DNA of 64,000 nucleotides from Acherontichlamydia pituitae. GTDB lineage: Bacteria > Chlamydiota > Chlamydiia > Chlamydiales > Rhabdochlamydiaceae. The stretch is taken from positions 1 through 64,000 of the forward strand of contig JAHCAX010000002.1 in the NCBI GenBank assembly GCA_019634675.1. Reading direction: 5' to 3'. Below are positions 34,512 to 42,462 of the stretch, piece by piece. The translations under genes and the position numbers were made by a program. Position 1 is the first letter of the stretch. Each line of letters begins with the position of its first letter. The notes under the pieces were generated by a model, which was given only the letters and a program-made list of their open reading frames with translations, was not told the origin of the DNA and made no database searches.

Positions 34512-36312
34512 TTTCGTTCACAAGGTTATGCATGATAAAGGCTTTGCGCTCCGGGGTGTTTTTCCCCATATAAAATTCCAATGTCGGCTTCACATCGGAG
34601 AGGTTTTGGATCGTCACCGGCAAAAGGCGGATCTCGCTTCCGATAAACTGTTTAAACTCGTTGGGAGAGATCTCTCCTAAACCCTTGAACCGGGTGATCT
34701 CCACCCCTTTTTTGAGCTCTTTAGAGGCTTTTTCCTTTTCCTCTTCCGAATAGCAGTAGATCGTCTTTTCTTTGTTCCTCACTTTGAACAGCGGTGTTTC
34801 TAAAATGTAGAGGTGTCCATTGACGACAAGTCCTTCAAAATAGGTCAAAAAGAACGTGATGAGCAGGTTGCGGATGTGCATCCCGTCGACATCGGCATCC
34901 GTTGCCAGGACAACTTTATTGTAGCGCAGGTTCGAGAGGTCTTCTTCGATGTTCAAAGCGGACATCAAGTTGTACATCTCTTCGTTCTTGTAGAGCTGGT
35001 CCAGCTTCATTCCATGGACGTTGACCGGTTTTCCTCTGAGGGAAAAAACAGCTTGGGTAAGAGGATCGCGCGTCATTACGATCGATGCGGAGGCAGACTC
35101 CCCTTCTGTCAAAAAGATCATGGTCCTTTCCGCCTCTTTCGATCCGTCGCCATAGTGGTACTTGGAGTCGCGCAATTTAGGGATTTTAAACGAGATCTTC
35201 TTCTGTTTCTCTTTCGCCTCTTTTTTTACGGCTGCCAGGTCCTTGCGCAATTTTTCATTGAACAGGATCCGGTCGATGATCTTTTTGCCCGTCTCTGGAT
35301 TCTTGTAAAGAAGCTGCTGGACAGCGTCTTTGACTTCAGCAGTCAAAGGAGCGCGGAGCTCATTGTTCGATAATTTATTCTTGGTCTGCGACTCAAAGAC
35401 AGGATCTTTGACTTTGACCAAGATCGTCCCAACGATCCCTTCGCGGACATCGACCCCTTGGAAGTTCTTTTTGGAAAACTCGTTGATCCCTTTTAAAATC
35501 CCTTCCCGGAATGCAGAGAGATGGGTCCCCCCATCCTGGGTATACTGGCCGTTCACAAAAGAGTAGTAGTTTTCTCCATAGCTCGACGCATGCAAAAAGG
35601 CGAACTCGACATTTTTTCCACGCCAGTGGAGCGGTTCATATAGCCTGTCTTCTTTGACCTCTTCATTGAGCAGATCGAGCAGCCCGTTCTCAGAGCGGAT
35701 CGTTTCACCGTTGAAAACGAGGGTAAGGCCTGTATTGAGGTAGGCATAGTGCCACAGCCTTTTAATAATCAGGTCCTTTTGGAAAGAGAACTTCTTGAAC
35801 ACTTCCGTATCAGGAGTGAATTCGACCCATGTCCCGTTTTCCTCTTTGGTTTTCCCCTTTTTCTTCTCCTTGAGCACCCCTTTGGAGAAACGGGCTTCCA
35901 CAAATTCTCCATCGCGATGGCTTCTAACGATAAAGTGGGAGGAAAGGGCGTTGACGGCTTTGGTCCCGACGCCGTTCAATCCGACAGAGAACTGGAAGAC
36001 ATCGTCATTATATTTAGCGCCGGTATTGATCTGGCTGACGCATTCGATCACTTTGCCAAGCGGGATCCCGCGTCCCCAGTCGCGGACAGAGACAGTCTGC
36101 GTTTTTTCGTTTAGTTCAATAGAGATTTCAGAACCATTGTGCATGATGAACTCGTCGATCGAGTTATCGATCACCTCTTTCAACATCACATAGATCCCAT
36201 CGTTTTGATGGGAGCCATCTCCAAGACGGCCAATGTACATGCCCGACCTGAGCCTGATATGGGACAAGGCGTCTAGAGTCTTAACGGCGCTTTCATCGTA
36301 TTTTTTTGCCAT
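34504..36312 (-). CDS. parE: DNA topoisomerase IV subunit B (ParE/GyrB2)
   Basis: 602 residues of the ATPase subunit of a type IIA topoisomerase: GHKL ATPase motifs LKEVIDNSIDEF, RDWGRGIP, GLNGVGTKAVNALS, and TOPRIM motifs FLTEGESAS and DADVDGMHIRNLL. The C-terminal end contains RFKGLGEISPNEFKQF. It directly precedes parC with an eight-base overlap. The chlamydial arrangement of a second gyrB/gyrA-like pair is similar. No unusual feature apart from compact size. Confidence 0.93.
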   Translation of the reverse strand: MAKKYDESAVKTLDALSHIRLRSGMYIGRLGDGSHQNDGIYVMLKEVIDNSIDEFIMHNGSEISIELNEKTQTVSVRDWGRGIPLGKVIECVSQINTGAKYNDDVFQFSVGLNGVGTKAVNALSSHFIVRSHRDGEFVEARFSKGVLKEKKKGKTKEENGTWVEFTPDTEVFKKFSFQKDLIIKRLWHYAYLNTGLTLVFNGETIRSENGLLDLLNEEVKEDRLYEPLHWRGKNVEFAFLHASSYGENYYSFVNGQYTQDGGTHLSAFREGILKGINEFSKKNFQGVDVREGIVGTILVKVKDPVFESQTKNKLSNNELRAPLTAEVKDAVQQLLYKNPETGKKIIDRILFNEKLRKDLAAVKKEAKEKQKKISFKIPKLRDSKYHYGDGSKEAERTMIFLTEGESASASIVMTRDPLTQAVFSLRGKPVNVHGMKLDQLYKNEEMYNLMSALNIEEDLSNLRYNKVVLATDADVDGMHIRNLLITFFLTYFEGLVVNGHLYILETPLFKVRNKEKTIYCYSEEEKEKASKELKKGVEITRFKGLGEISPNEFKQFIGSEIRLLPVTIQNLSDVKPTLEFYMGKNTPERKAFIMHNLVNENG

Positions 36313-36412
36313 AGGACGTCATTTTAACAGATTCGCAATTTATCCGAGAATAATCTCAAAGGGCCTTGGTATTGTAGAAACTCCTTTTAATCAATTGATT
36401 AATTTTAATCTA

Positions 36413-37354
36413 CTACCCTTGTTTTTTAGCGACGATGACGGGGAAAATGCCAGCTCTGTCTTCAATTATTTCGAAGGTGTCAAATCCTGAAGCATTTAGG
36501 ATCTGTTCCATCGTTTGTCGAGACCGGTAGGCCTGTAGTTTTGCTTTGAGGATATCGACTAAAATAATTTTCTGAAGCAGAGCATCTTTCCCATTCACAG
36601 CACTTAAATTCCACTCTGTTTTCATGCCTGGAATAGGAGGAAAGCTCATGTAACTTGCAATGAGGACTCCTCCAGGTTTTAAGGCATCAAAAAACTGCTT
36701 AAACAGTAGAATAACCTTTTGATCGGAAGGTTCATAAATGTTGAGACCATTACTCGTTAGCAAATCGAACTCTTCATGACAATTGAGCTCCCAGGCATCC
36801 GCTAAGCGCAGGTCCAGAGAACCCGCTATTCTCTTTGTGCACGCATAACGCTCTGCATCACGCAACGCATGCGCATCAAGATCGATCCCAACTAACCGGA
36901 CATTGCGTGCAGCACTGAAGTCCAGATCGATTAAATCAGCCATCAGCCCGCAAGGAACGGAAGCGAACACGCAGCCATCTTTCACTCGTTTTTGCATTTC
37001 ACGCTGAAAAATTGTATAACGCTCCTGCGTTGCCAGCGCAGTCGGTGCCCTAAACAAGAAAAACTGTTCGAGTTCAGAGAGATCCTTTTTTTCTTCTCCC
37101 ATTTTGGGCGCTTCAACGACCAAATAATGGGTCCAATAGCCATTCAGTCCCTTGTTCTTCAGTAGGAATCTGCCAAACTCAAACGCGCACATCTCATCGA
37201 CCAGTCTGCACTGCTCTTCTGCTGAAATATAAGGCAGGTTCCCCCTTTCGAGGATCATGGCTTTTGCAGCCGCTACTACCCCTTCGATGCTAGGCTCGTT
37301 GATCTGATGGGAAATTGTGTGTTCGATCACTTGAACAGGTTCTGCTGGCATCAT
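36413..37354 (-). CDS. Class I SAM-dependent methyltransferase
   Basis: A 313-residue protein with a Rossmann methyltransferase core: VFASVPCGLMADLIDLD (motif I like), RLVGIDLDAHALRDAE (acidic loop), LRLADAWEL, FDLLTSNGLNIYEPSD and FFDALKPGGVLIASYM (typical SAM methyltransferase strand-4/5 blocks). The N-terminal ~95 residues are helical and not part of the core. The start ATG follows GGAGA. Target unknown. It lies 14 bases downstream of the ABC-F gene, probably in the same operon. Confidence 0.8.
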   Translation of the reverse strand: MMPAEPVQVIEHTISHQINEPSIEGVVAAAKAMILERGNLPYISAEEQCRLVDEMCAFEFGRFLLKNKGLNGYWTHYLVVEAPKMGEEKKDLSELEQFFLFRAPTALATQERYTIFQREMQKRVKDGCVFASVPCGLMADLIDLDFSAARNVRLVGIDLDAHALRDAERYACTKRIAGSLDLRLADAWELNCHEEFDLLTSNGLNIYEPSDQKVILLFKQFFDALKPGGVLIASYMSFPPIPGMKTEWNLSAVNGKDALLQKIILVDILKAKLQAYRSRQTMEQILNASGFDTFEIIEDRAGIFPVIVAKKQG

Positions 37355-37368
37355 GAGATCTCCTTAAA

Positions 37369-39180
37369 TTAATTTGGCAGTAGCTTTCGCATCTCTTCTA
37401 ACGCATCGCTGTTGCGGATAAACTCCTCGTACATCTCTTGAAGCTGCTTTTCGTATGTAGCGCTTTTCTTCAGTTGGTCCTGAATGGCTTGGGAATCACC
37501 TTTCTCAGTTGCTTCCAGAAGAAGCTTTTGAGACGCCTCCTGCAACTGTTCGAGGTTTTGGATCTGCTTTTCAAGGCTTTTGACTTTATTTTCCAATGGC
37601 TTGATCTCAGCTTGGAGCGCCATCCGCTCCTCGTGCTTTTTTTTCCTTTCAGCCTCAGACATTGGAGCTGGCTTCTTTTTCTCTTCAGGAGCCTCTTCTT
37701 CCCATCCCTTTTTTTCCAAAAAGTCATCGTAGCTGCCGATAAAGATCTCTTGCTTTCCTCGATGGCAAACAACTAGCTTGTCCAACTGAAGCCTCTTTAA
37801 GATCAGTTCGCTATGGGTGACGATGACCACCGATCCATCAAAGTCCTCAAGCGCATCGATCAAAGCTTCGACCGATTCGATGTCGAGGTGGTGGGTCGGT
37901 TCGTCAAGGAGCAGCAGGTTGCAGGGCTTGGCTAAGATTTTGCCAAGAAGGACTCGGCTCTTCTCCCCTCCAGATAAAACGGAGATCTTCTTTTTCGACT
38001 TGTCCTGACTGAACATCATCAGTCCGCAGACCCGTTTGACCTCAGAAAAATTGAGAAGGGGATTTGCCGTGCCAATCTCCTCTTCGATAGTCGCCGATTC
38101 ATGCAGTCGTTGGATGTGGGTTTGTCCAAAGTAGCCGATCGTCATTTGATCCGAGTAGGTGATCTCTCCTGTTTGAGGGACCAATTCCCCTGCGATTAAT
38201 TTAAGCAGGGTCGACTTGCCATAGCCATTTTTACCAATGATCGCGATCCTCTCCCCTTTCTCAATGGCAAACGAGATCGGATTGATGATCTTGGTATCGG
38301 GCTCATAGCCAAAGCTGATCTGTTTGGCATCGCACATTTTTTTTCCAGCAAAAGGGCGCTCGGGAAAGTGGAAATTGAGATTATAGATCGCCTTGAGCTG
38401 CTCTAATACCGGGATCCTCTCCAGCATTTTGACGCGCGCCTGCGCCTGAGCAGCTTTTGAGGCCTTTGCTCCAAAACGATCGACGAAGCTTTGAAGATGC
38501 TCTTTTTTCTTTTCCTGGTTGACTCGTGTCCTCTCATGAATCTCCTCTTCTTGGACGATCTGAGAAAAAAAATGAACGCTGTCTCCTTTGACCTTTCTTA
38601 CCTTCTGCCGATGGATGCCAAGGGTATGCGTGCAGACGCTGTCCATAAACTCCCGATCGTGCGAGATCAGGACCAACTCCCCTTTCCACCGCCTAAGGAA
38701 CTGCTGTAGAAAGCGGATCGATAGGATATCGAGGTAGTTGGTCGGCTCATCGAGAAGAAGGCAGTCAGGCTCCGACAGCAAGACCTTTGCCAGGTGGAGG
38801 CGTAAATGGTATCCGCCTGATAGCTGCATGGGAGAGACTTCCATCTCCTCTTCTCTAAATCCCAGTCCGAAGAGGATCATTTCCGCTTTGTAGATGCTGT
38901 CCTGCTCTTCTTCTTTCAGACCAAGAGAAGCTTCTTCGATTACCGTCGGACGTGAAAACCGGATATGCTGATCCAAATAGCCAAGGCGGTACCCCTTTGA
39001 CAAAGAAATGCTGCCCCGGTCGGGAGTCTCTTGTCCGACAAGCAATCGGAAAAGGGTCGTCTTTCCCGAGCCATTGCGTCCAACAAGGCCGCACCGCTCT
39101 CCTGAATTGATGGAAAAAGAGACCTCTTTGAGCAGCTCGTCTCCACTATACCCATGCGTTAGATCGTCAACTTGAATCAT
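37369..39180 (-). CDS. ABC-F family ATPase (ribosome-associated type)
   Basis: About 603 residues with two ABC ATPase domains and no membrane segments: first Walker A GRNGSGKTT, signature LSGGYHLRL and Walker B CLLLDEPTNYLD; second Walker A GKNGYGKST, signature LSGGEKSRV and Walker B LLLLDEPTHHLD. The linker between them and the long Lys/Glu-rich coiled-coil C-terminus are as in ABC-F proteins such as Uup/YheS or EttA, which act on ribosomes. The ATG at 39180 lies 4 bases after the cytidylyltransferase stop; an upstream 40-codon extension overlaps that gene and is rejected. Confidence 0.9.
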   Translation of the reverse strand: MIQVDDLTHGYSGDELLKEVSFSINSGERCGLVGRNGSGKTTLFRLLVGQETPDRGSISLSKGYRLGYLDQHIRFSRPTVIEEASLGLKEEEQDSIYKAEMILFGLGFREEEMEVSPMQLSGGYHLRLHLAKVLLSEPDCLLLDEPTNYLDILSIRFLQQFLRRWKGELVLISHDREFMDSVCTHTLGIHRQKVRKVKGDSVHFFSQIVQEEEIHERTRVNQEKKKEHLQSFVDRFGAKASKAAQAQARVKMLERIPVLEQLKAIYNLNFHFPERPFAGKKMCDAKQISFGYEPDTKIINPISFAIEKGERIAIIGKNGYGKSTLLKLIAGELVPQTGEITYSDQMTIGYFGQTHIQRLHESATIEEEIGTANPLLNFSEVKRVCGLMMFSQDKSKKKISVLSGGEKSRVLLGKILAKPCNLLLLDEPTHHLDIESVEALIDALEDFDGSVVIVTHSELILKRLQLDKLVVCHRGKQEIFIGSYDDFLEKKGWEEEAPEEKKKPAPMSEAERKKKHEERMALQAEIKPLENKVKSLEKQIQNLEQLQEASQKLLLEATEKGDSQAIQDQLKKSATYEKQLQEMYEEFIRNSDALEEMRKLLPN

Positions 39181-39184
39181 AATT

Positions 39185-39685
39185 TCACGGCAGGTCTTGT
39201 TTCTGATGGCGGTCGACAATGCGCTGGATAATATTTGTGGTCGAGATCCCAGGAGTATAAGGCACAGCCTTAAAAATCCCCATTTCGATCGAAACGCCAT
39301 ATTGGTCCATCAACAAGTCTGGATTAAAATCATCGCCATGGACAACAAGGTCGATCTCATGTTCTTCGATCCATTCCTTTGTCAGGCGCAGCGGAGGAGC
39401 CACGACCACCTCATCAACATAGCGGCAAGCGCTGATCACAGCGGCCCTTTCCTGCAATGTCAAAATGGGAACTCGCTTATACGATTCAACATCTTCATCG
39501 GAGAGAACGCCGATGATCAAATAGTCGCCGCATTCTTTGGCCTTTTTAAAAAATTCGATATGTCCTGCGTGAAAAAGATCGCCGACAATATCCGCATAGA
39601 CCCGCTTTGGTTTAAGGTCCTCTGCAAAACCCCCTGTGGACACTCCAAACGCAACTGCAGCCAAAAGAAATGCTTTACCGAACAT
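39185..39685 (-). CDS. Cytidylyltransferase-type nucleotidyltransferase with signal peptide
   Basis: From ATG 39685 (preceded by AGGTG) the frame starts with MFGKAFLLAAVAFGVSTGG, a signal peptide ending near GFAED, then a ~145-residue nucleotidyltransferase with the HxGH motif in VGDLFHAGHIEFFKKAKECG and LIIGVLSDEDVESYKRVP, ending with HEIDLVVHGDDF. It resembles cytidylyltransferases for phosphocholine, phosphoethanolamine or glycerol phosphate, which activate head groups with CTP. A second motif RTxGISTT is visible (PYTPGISTTNI). Exported CTP-using enzymes are very unusual. The gene is the first of an operon followed by the ABC-F gene (4-base gap). Confidence 0.8.
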   Translation of the reverse strand: MFGKAFLLAAVAFGVSTGGFAEDLKPKRVYADIVGDLFHAGHIEFFKKAKECGDYLIIGVLSDEDVESYKRVPILTLQERAAVISACRYVDEVVVAPPLRLTKEWIEEHEIDLVVHGDDFNPDLLMDQYGVSIEMGIFKAVPYTPGISTTNIIQRIVDRHQKQDLP

Positions 39686-39840
39686 ATACACCTCTGTATT
39701 TTGAAAGAAGATTTGTACCAACTTCCCTATAGAAAAGTCAAAAGAATAGCGTGGACCGCAAGCTTTTCTTGCTTGACAGGATCATTCCCATAACCCGTAT
39801 TCTTAGGAAATATTAATGTAATTACCTTTCTGGAGGATGA

Positions 39841-40896
39841 ATGGCTCATCAAGACAAGCATTTCAAATGGGCTGTTGTGGGAGCCGGTCCTTCCGGGATC
39901 GCCGCAATAGGAAAATTGTTGGACGCTGGAGTAGACTCGAGCGGGATCCTTTGGATCGATCCCCATTTTGCTGTCGGCGACCTCGGCAAAAATTGGAGCT
40001 GCGTTCCAAGCAACACGACAGTTGAACTTTTCTTGCGCTTTATCCATAACTGCAGCGCCTTTGAATTTGACCAGCACAAAAAGAGATTTACCTTACAGGA
40101 CCTAAACCCTAAAGACACCTGCTTGCTTGAGCATATCGTTGCTCCTCTGCAATGGATCACAGACCGGCTAAAAAACAAGGTCGCAATATCCCAAACCATT
40201 GCAATGGCACTTAAACTAGATAAAGGCGTCTGGGAAATCAAGACCAATCAAAACCCTCATTTTGCCTGCAATGTGATTTTGGCGATCGGCTCTGAACCAA
40301 AGATGCTCAACCACTCAGGCGTTCAAACAATCCCCCTCGAGACAGCGCTCAATACAGAACTATTAAAGCAGAGCGTCGATCCAAAGGATTGCGTCGCTGT
40401 GTTCGGATCATCCCACTCCGCCATCCTGGTCCTTGCGAACCTGATGAACATCAAGGTCCGCAAAGTGATCAATTTTTACCGCTCGGCGCACCAGTACGCC
40501 GTCTACCTCAAAGATTGGATCCTCTATGACGACACAGGGCTTAAAGGTTCAACCGCGGCTTGGGCAAAGCAGCATATCGACCACACCCTTCCCAAGAATA
40601 TGAGCCGTGTGTTAATTACCGAACACACATTTTCCGAGTCATTGGCAGAGTGCAATAAGGCGGTCTATGCAACGGGATTCCAAAGGCGCAAACTGCCCGT
40701 TCTGGAGCAATTTGAAGGTCTGAAATACGACGACAGGACCGGGATCATCGCTCCAGGCCTGTTCGGCCTAGGCATCGCATTTCCCCAAGCCCAATTTGAT
40801 CCATTAGGGCATCTGAACCATCGTGTGGGACTCTGGAAGTTCATGGACTATCTCAACCAGATCCTTCCAATTTGGTTACAGTACGCGAACACTTAA
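39841..40896 (+). CDS. FAD-dependent oxidoreductase (monooxygenase-like)
   Basis: A 351-residue flavoprotein with an N-terminal FAD motif (WAVVGAGPSGIAAIGKLL) and a second nucleotide-binding motif (VAVFGSSHSAILVLANL) of the kind found in flavin monooxygenases and lysine/ornithine hydroxylases. The closing segment GLFGLGIAFPQAQFDPLGHL looks like the FAD-binding loop. Substrate unknown. Good ribosome binding site (GGAGG) before the ATG. It converges on the upp gene, with two hairpins between them. Confidence 0.75.
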   Translation: MAHQDKHFKWAVVGAGPSGIAAIGKLLDAGVDSSGILWIDPHFAVGDLGKNWSCVPSNTTVELFLRFIHNCSAFEFDQHKKRFTLQDLNPKDTCLLEHIVAPLQWITDRLKNKVAISQTIAMALKLDKGVWEIKTNQNPHFACNVILAIGSEPKMLNHSGVQTIPLETALNTELLKQSVDPKDCVAVFGSSHSAILVLANLMNIKVRKVINFYRSAHQYAVYLKDWILYDDTGLKGSTAAWAKQHIDHTLPKNMSRVLITEHTFSESLAECNKAVYATGFQRRKLPVLEQFEGLKYDDRTGIIAPGLFGLGIAFPQAQFDPLGHLNHRVGLWKFMDYLNQILPIWLQYANT

Positions 40897-40907
40897 AAAA
40901 GATTGCT

Positions 40908-40950
40908 AGAACCTAAAAATCGACTGAAACTTTTTATTGAGATAGGTTCT
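40908..40950. repeat. Short inverted repeat AGAACCT...AGGTTCT
   Basis: A 43-base unit framed by AGAACCT and AGGTTCT. Part of it (GTCGATTTTT then GGTTCT on the minus strand) resembles the outer arm of the 7623-7793 element (GTCGATTTTTCGGTTCT). The first half could be an eroded relative of that element. It lies just upstream of a stem-loop, between convergent genes. Confidence 0.45.
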
Positions 40951-40951
40951 A

Positions 40952-40977
40952 AAGAGGGAATTGGAAAATTCCCTCTT
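40952..40977. terminator. Two-way terminator between FAD enzyme and upp
   Basis: AAGAGGGAATT and AATTCCCTCTT form an 11-base stem with a four-to-five-base loop between convergent genes. The right side is followed by A-rich sequence rather than T, but the stem would serve both directions. Confidence 0.6.
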
Positions 40978-41008
40978 AAAGAAGCAGTTGCAACTGGATC
41001 TACTAAAA

Positions 41009-41698
41009 TTAATGCTTTCGCCCGTATGCCCTGTCGCCCGCATCGCCGAGTCCTGGAACAATATATCCTTTCTCATTCAACGTAGGATCGACTGCCGCAG
41101 CTGTGATATGGACGGAAGGATAGGCTTGCTTGATCCGCTGGATGCCAGGCTCAGCTGCGATGGCGCCAATGATATAAATTTTCTTCGGCCCGCGAGCTTC
41201 AATGATCTTGAGAGCATCTAAAATAGAGCCGGCCGTTGCGATCATCGTGTCTGCCAAGATGACGCATTTGTCTTTGATATTGGGAATCGCGACATATTCG
41301 ACATCGGGAAGCAAAGTCTCTTCATTGCGGGACATCGCGATGAATCCCACCTCTGCATCAGGAAAAACCTTATGCACTCCCATGCAAAGGGGAACACCGG
41401 CACGCAAAATCGTTACAAGGACAGGCTGTTCTTCAAGGAGAAAATGGGTAGCGGAAGCATTAGTCAGCGTCTCAACGTCCACTTTCTTTTGCTCCAGCAG
41501 GTCCATCACTTCAACCGCCAAATATTCGCCGATCTTTTCCAAAGCCTTACGAAAATCCTCCCCTTTTGTCTCAGGATTGCGGATTTCATAGACCAATTGG
41601 TTCAGAACAGCCTTATTGTGCGGCTCAGCAAATGCTAGCGAACTTGCGGACGATAATGCAGCGCAAATGCCGATCGCTAGACGGATCTTAGAAATCAT
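41009..41698 (-). CDS. upp: Uracil phosphoribosyltransferase with signal peptide
   Basis: Converts uracil and PRPP to UMP. The PRPP site VILADTMIATAGSI (a variant of the usual DPMLATGGS) and the C-terminal uracil-binding VPGLGDAGDRAYG are present, as are the LVTILRAGVPLC and IGFIAMSRNEETL-type blocks. It opens with a Sec signal peptide (MISKIRLAIGICAALSSASS, cleavage near LAFA), and no in-frame ATG lies between this and the domain at residue ~30. Length 229 against ~208 for the cytoplasmic enzyme. It lies five bases downstream of hpt. PRPP is not known outside cells, so the substrate source is unclear. Confidence 0.92.
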   Translation of the reverse strand: MISKIRLAIGICAALSSASSLAFAEPHNKAVLNQLVYEIRNPETKGEDFRKALEKIGEYLAVEVMDLLEQKKVDVETLTNASATHFLLEEQPVLVTILRAGVPLCMGVHKVFPDAEVGFIAMSRNEETLLPDVEYVAIPNIKDKCVILADTMIATAGSILDALKIIEARGPKKIYIIGAIAAEPGIQRIKQAYPSVHITAAAVDPTLNEKGYIVPGLGDAGDRAYGRKH

Positions 41699-41703
41699 AT
41701 TTG

Positions 41704-42291
41704 TTACTCCGAAGGTGGTGTGTCGTTGATGAATGCAAAAATACCTGGAAGGCCTCTGTAGTGTTCTTTGTAATCAAGCCCGTACCCGATCACAAAACGG
41801 TTGGGGATATCAAAAAGGACAAAATCGGGCCGATACGTAACTTTCCTTGGAACATCTTTGACAAGAAGGACCAATGATCTGAGAGATTTGGGGTTCTTCT
41901 GCTGAATGAGGGACATCAAAGTCACCATGGTGTTGCCCGTATCGAAGATATCGTCTACGACAAGGACATGTTTGCCTTCAATACCGAGAGTATCTAGGCC
42001 TGCAACCTGCAGCTCGCCTGCCTTTGTCCCGCGGTGCCCGTAGCTGCTTGCCCTCAAGTAGTCGATGGTCAGCGGAACATTGAGATGCCGAATGAGGTCG
42101 GCCGTAACGCAAATGGCGCCCTTCATCACCATGACAATCACCACCTCATCATCGCGGTATAACTCGTTGAGCGACTGCGCAACAGTTTGAATTCGGCTTT
42201 CAATTTGATTGGGAGAGATCAGAAGCTCCACATTGTCATTGGCATAGCAGAACGATGTAACAAAAAGTAACAGCCAGGATAACCGTCTCAT
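41704..42291 (-). CDS. hpt: Hypoxanthine phosphoribosyltransferase with signal peptide
   Basis: Converts hypoxanthine or guanine plus PRPP to the nucleotide. The PRPP-binding motif VLVVDDIFDTGNTM is complete, preceded by VVIVMVMKGAICVTADLIRH and followed by RPDFVLFDIPNRFVIGYGLDY, all diagnostic of HPRT. The ATG at 42291 follows GAGG and opens MRRLSWLLLFVTSFCYA, a signal peptide cut just before NDN. Beyond the signal the mature length (~178) is normal. A frame 22 codons longer starts with TTG and is less likely. The gene precedes upp by five bases; both are predicted exported. A cytoplasmic homologue should exist elsewhere. Confidence 0.93.
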   Translation of the reverse strand: MRRLSWLLLFVTSFCYANDNVELLISPNQIESRIQTVAQSLNELYRDDEVVIVMVMKGAICVTADLIRHLNVPLTIDYLRASSYGHRGTKAGELQVAGLDTLGIEGKHVLVVDDIFDTGNTMVTLMSLIQQKNPKSLRSLVLLVKDVPRKVTYRPDFVLFDIPNRFVIGYGLDYKEHYRGLPGIFAFINDTPPSE

Positions 42292-42462
42292 TTTTTCCTC
42301 CAAAAATGTGCGACATGGATTGAATATGAGACAAGAAAAAAAATAAATCAAGCCCACAGTATATTCTGAAGGCTATTGCACCATCTGTCTAAAACAGGAA
42401 ACTCCATATAAAAACAACTTGCCAAACCCCCAATTTTTCAAGTTGTTTCGATATACGATTTT

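Noticed and set aside
39181..39300. 40-codon N-terminal extension of the ABC-F protein
   Set aside because: It overlaps the cytidylyltransferase gene and does not match the family start, which begins at 39180.
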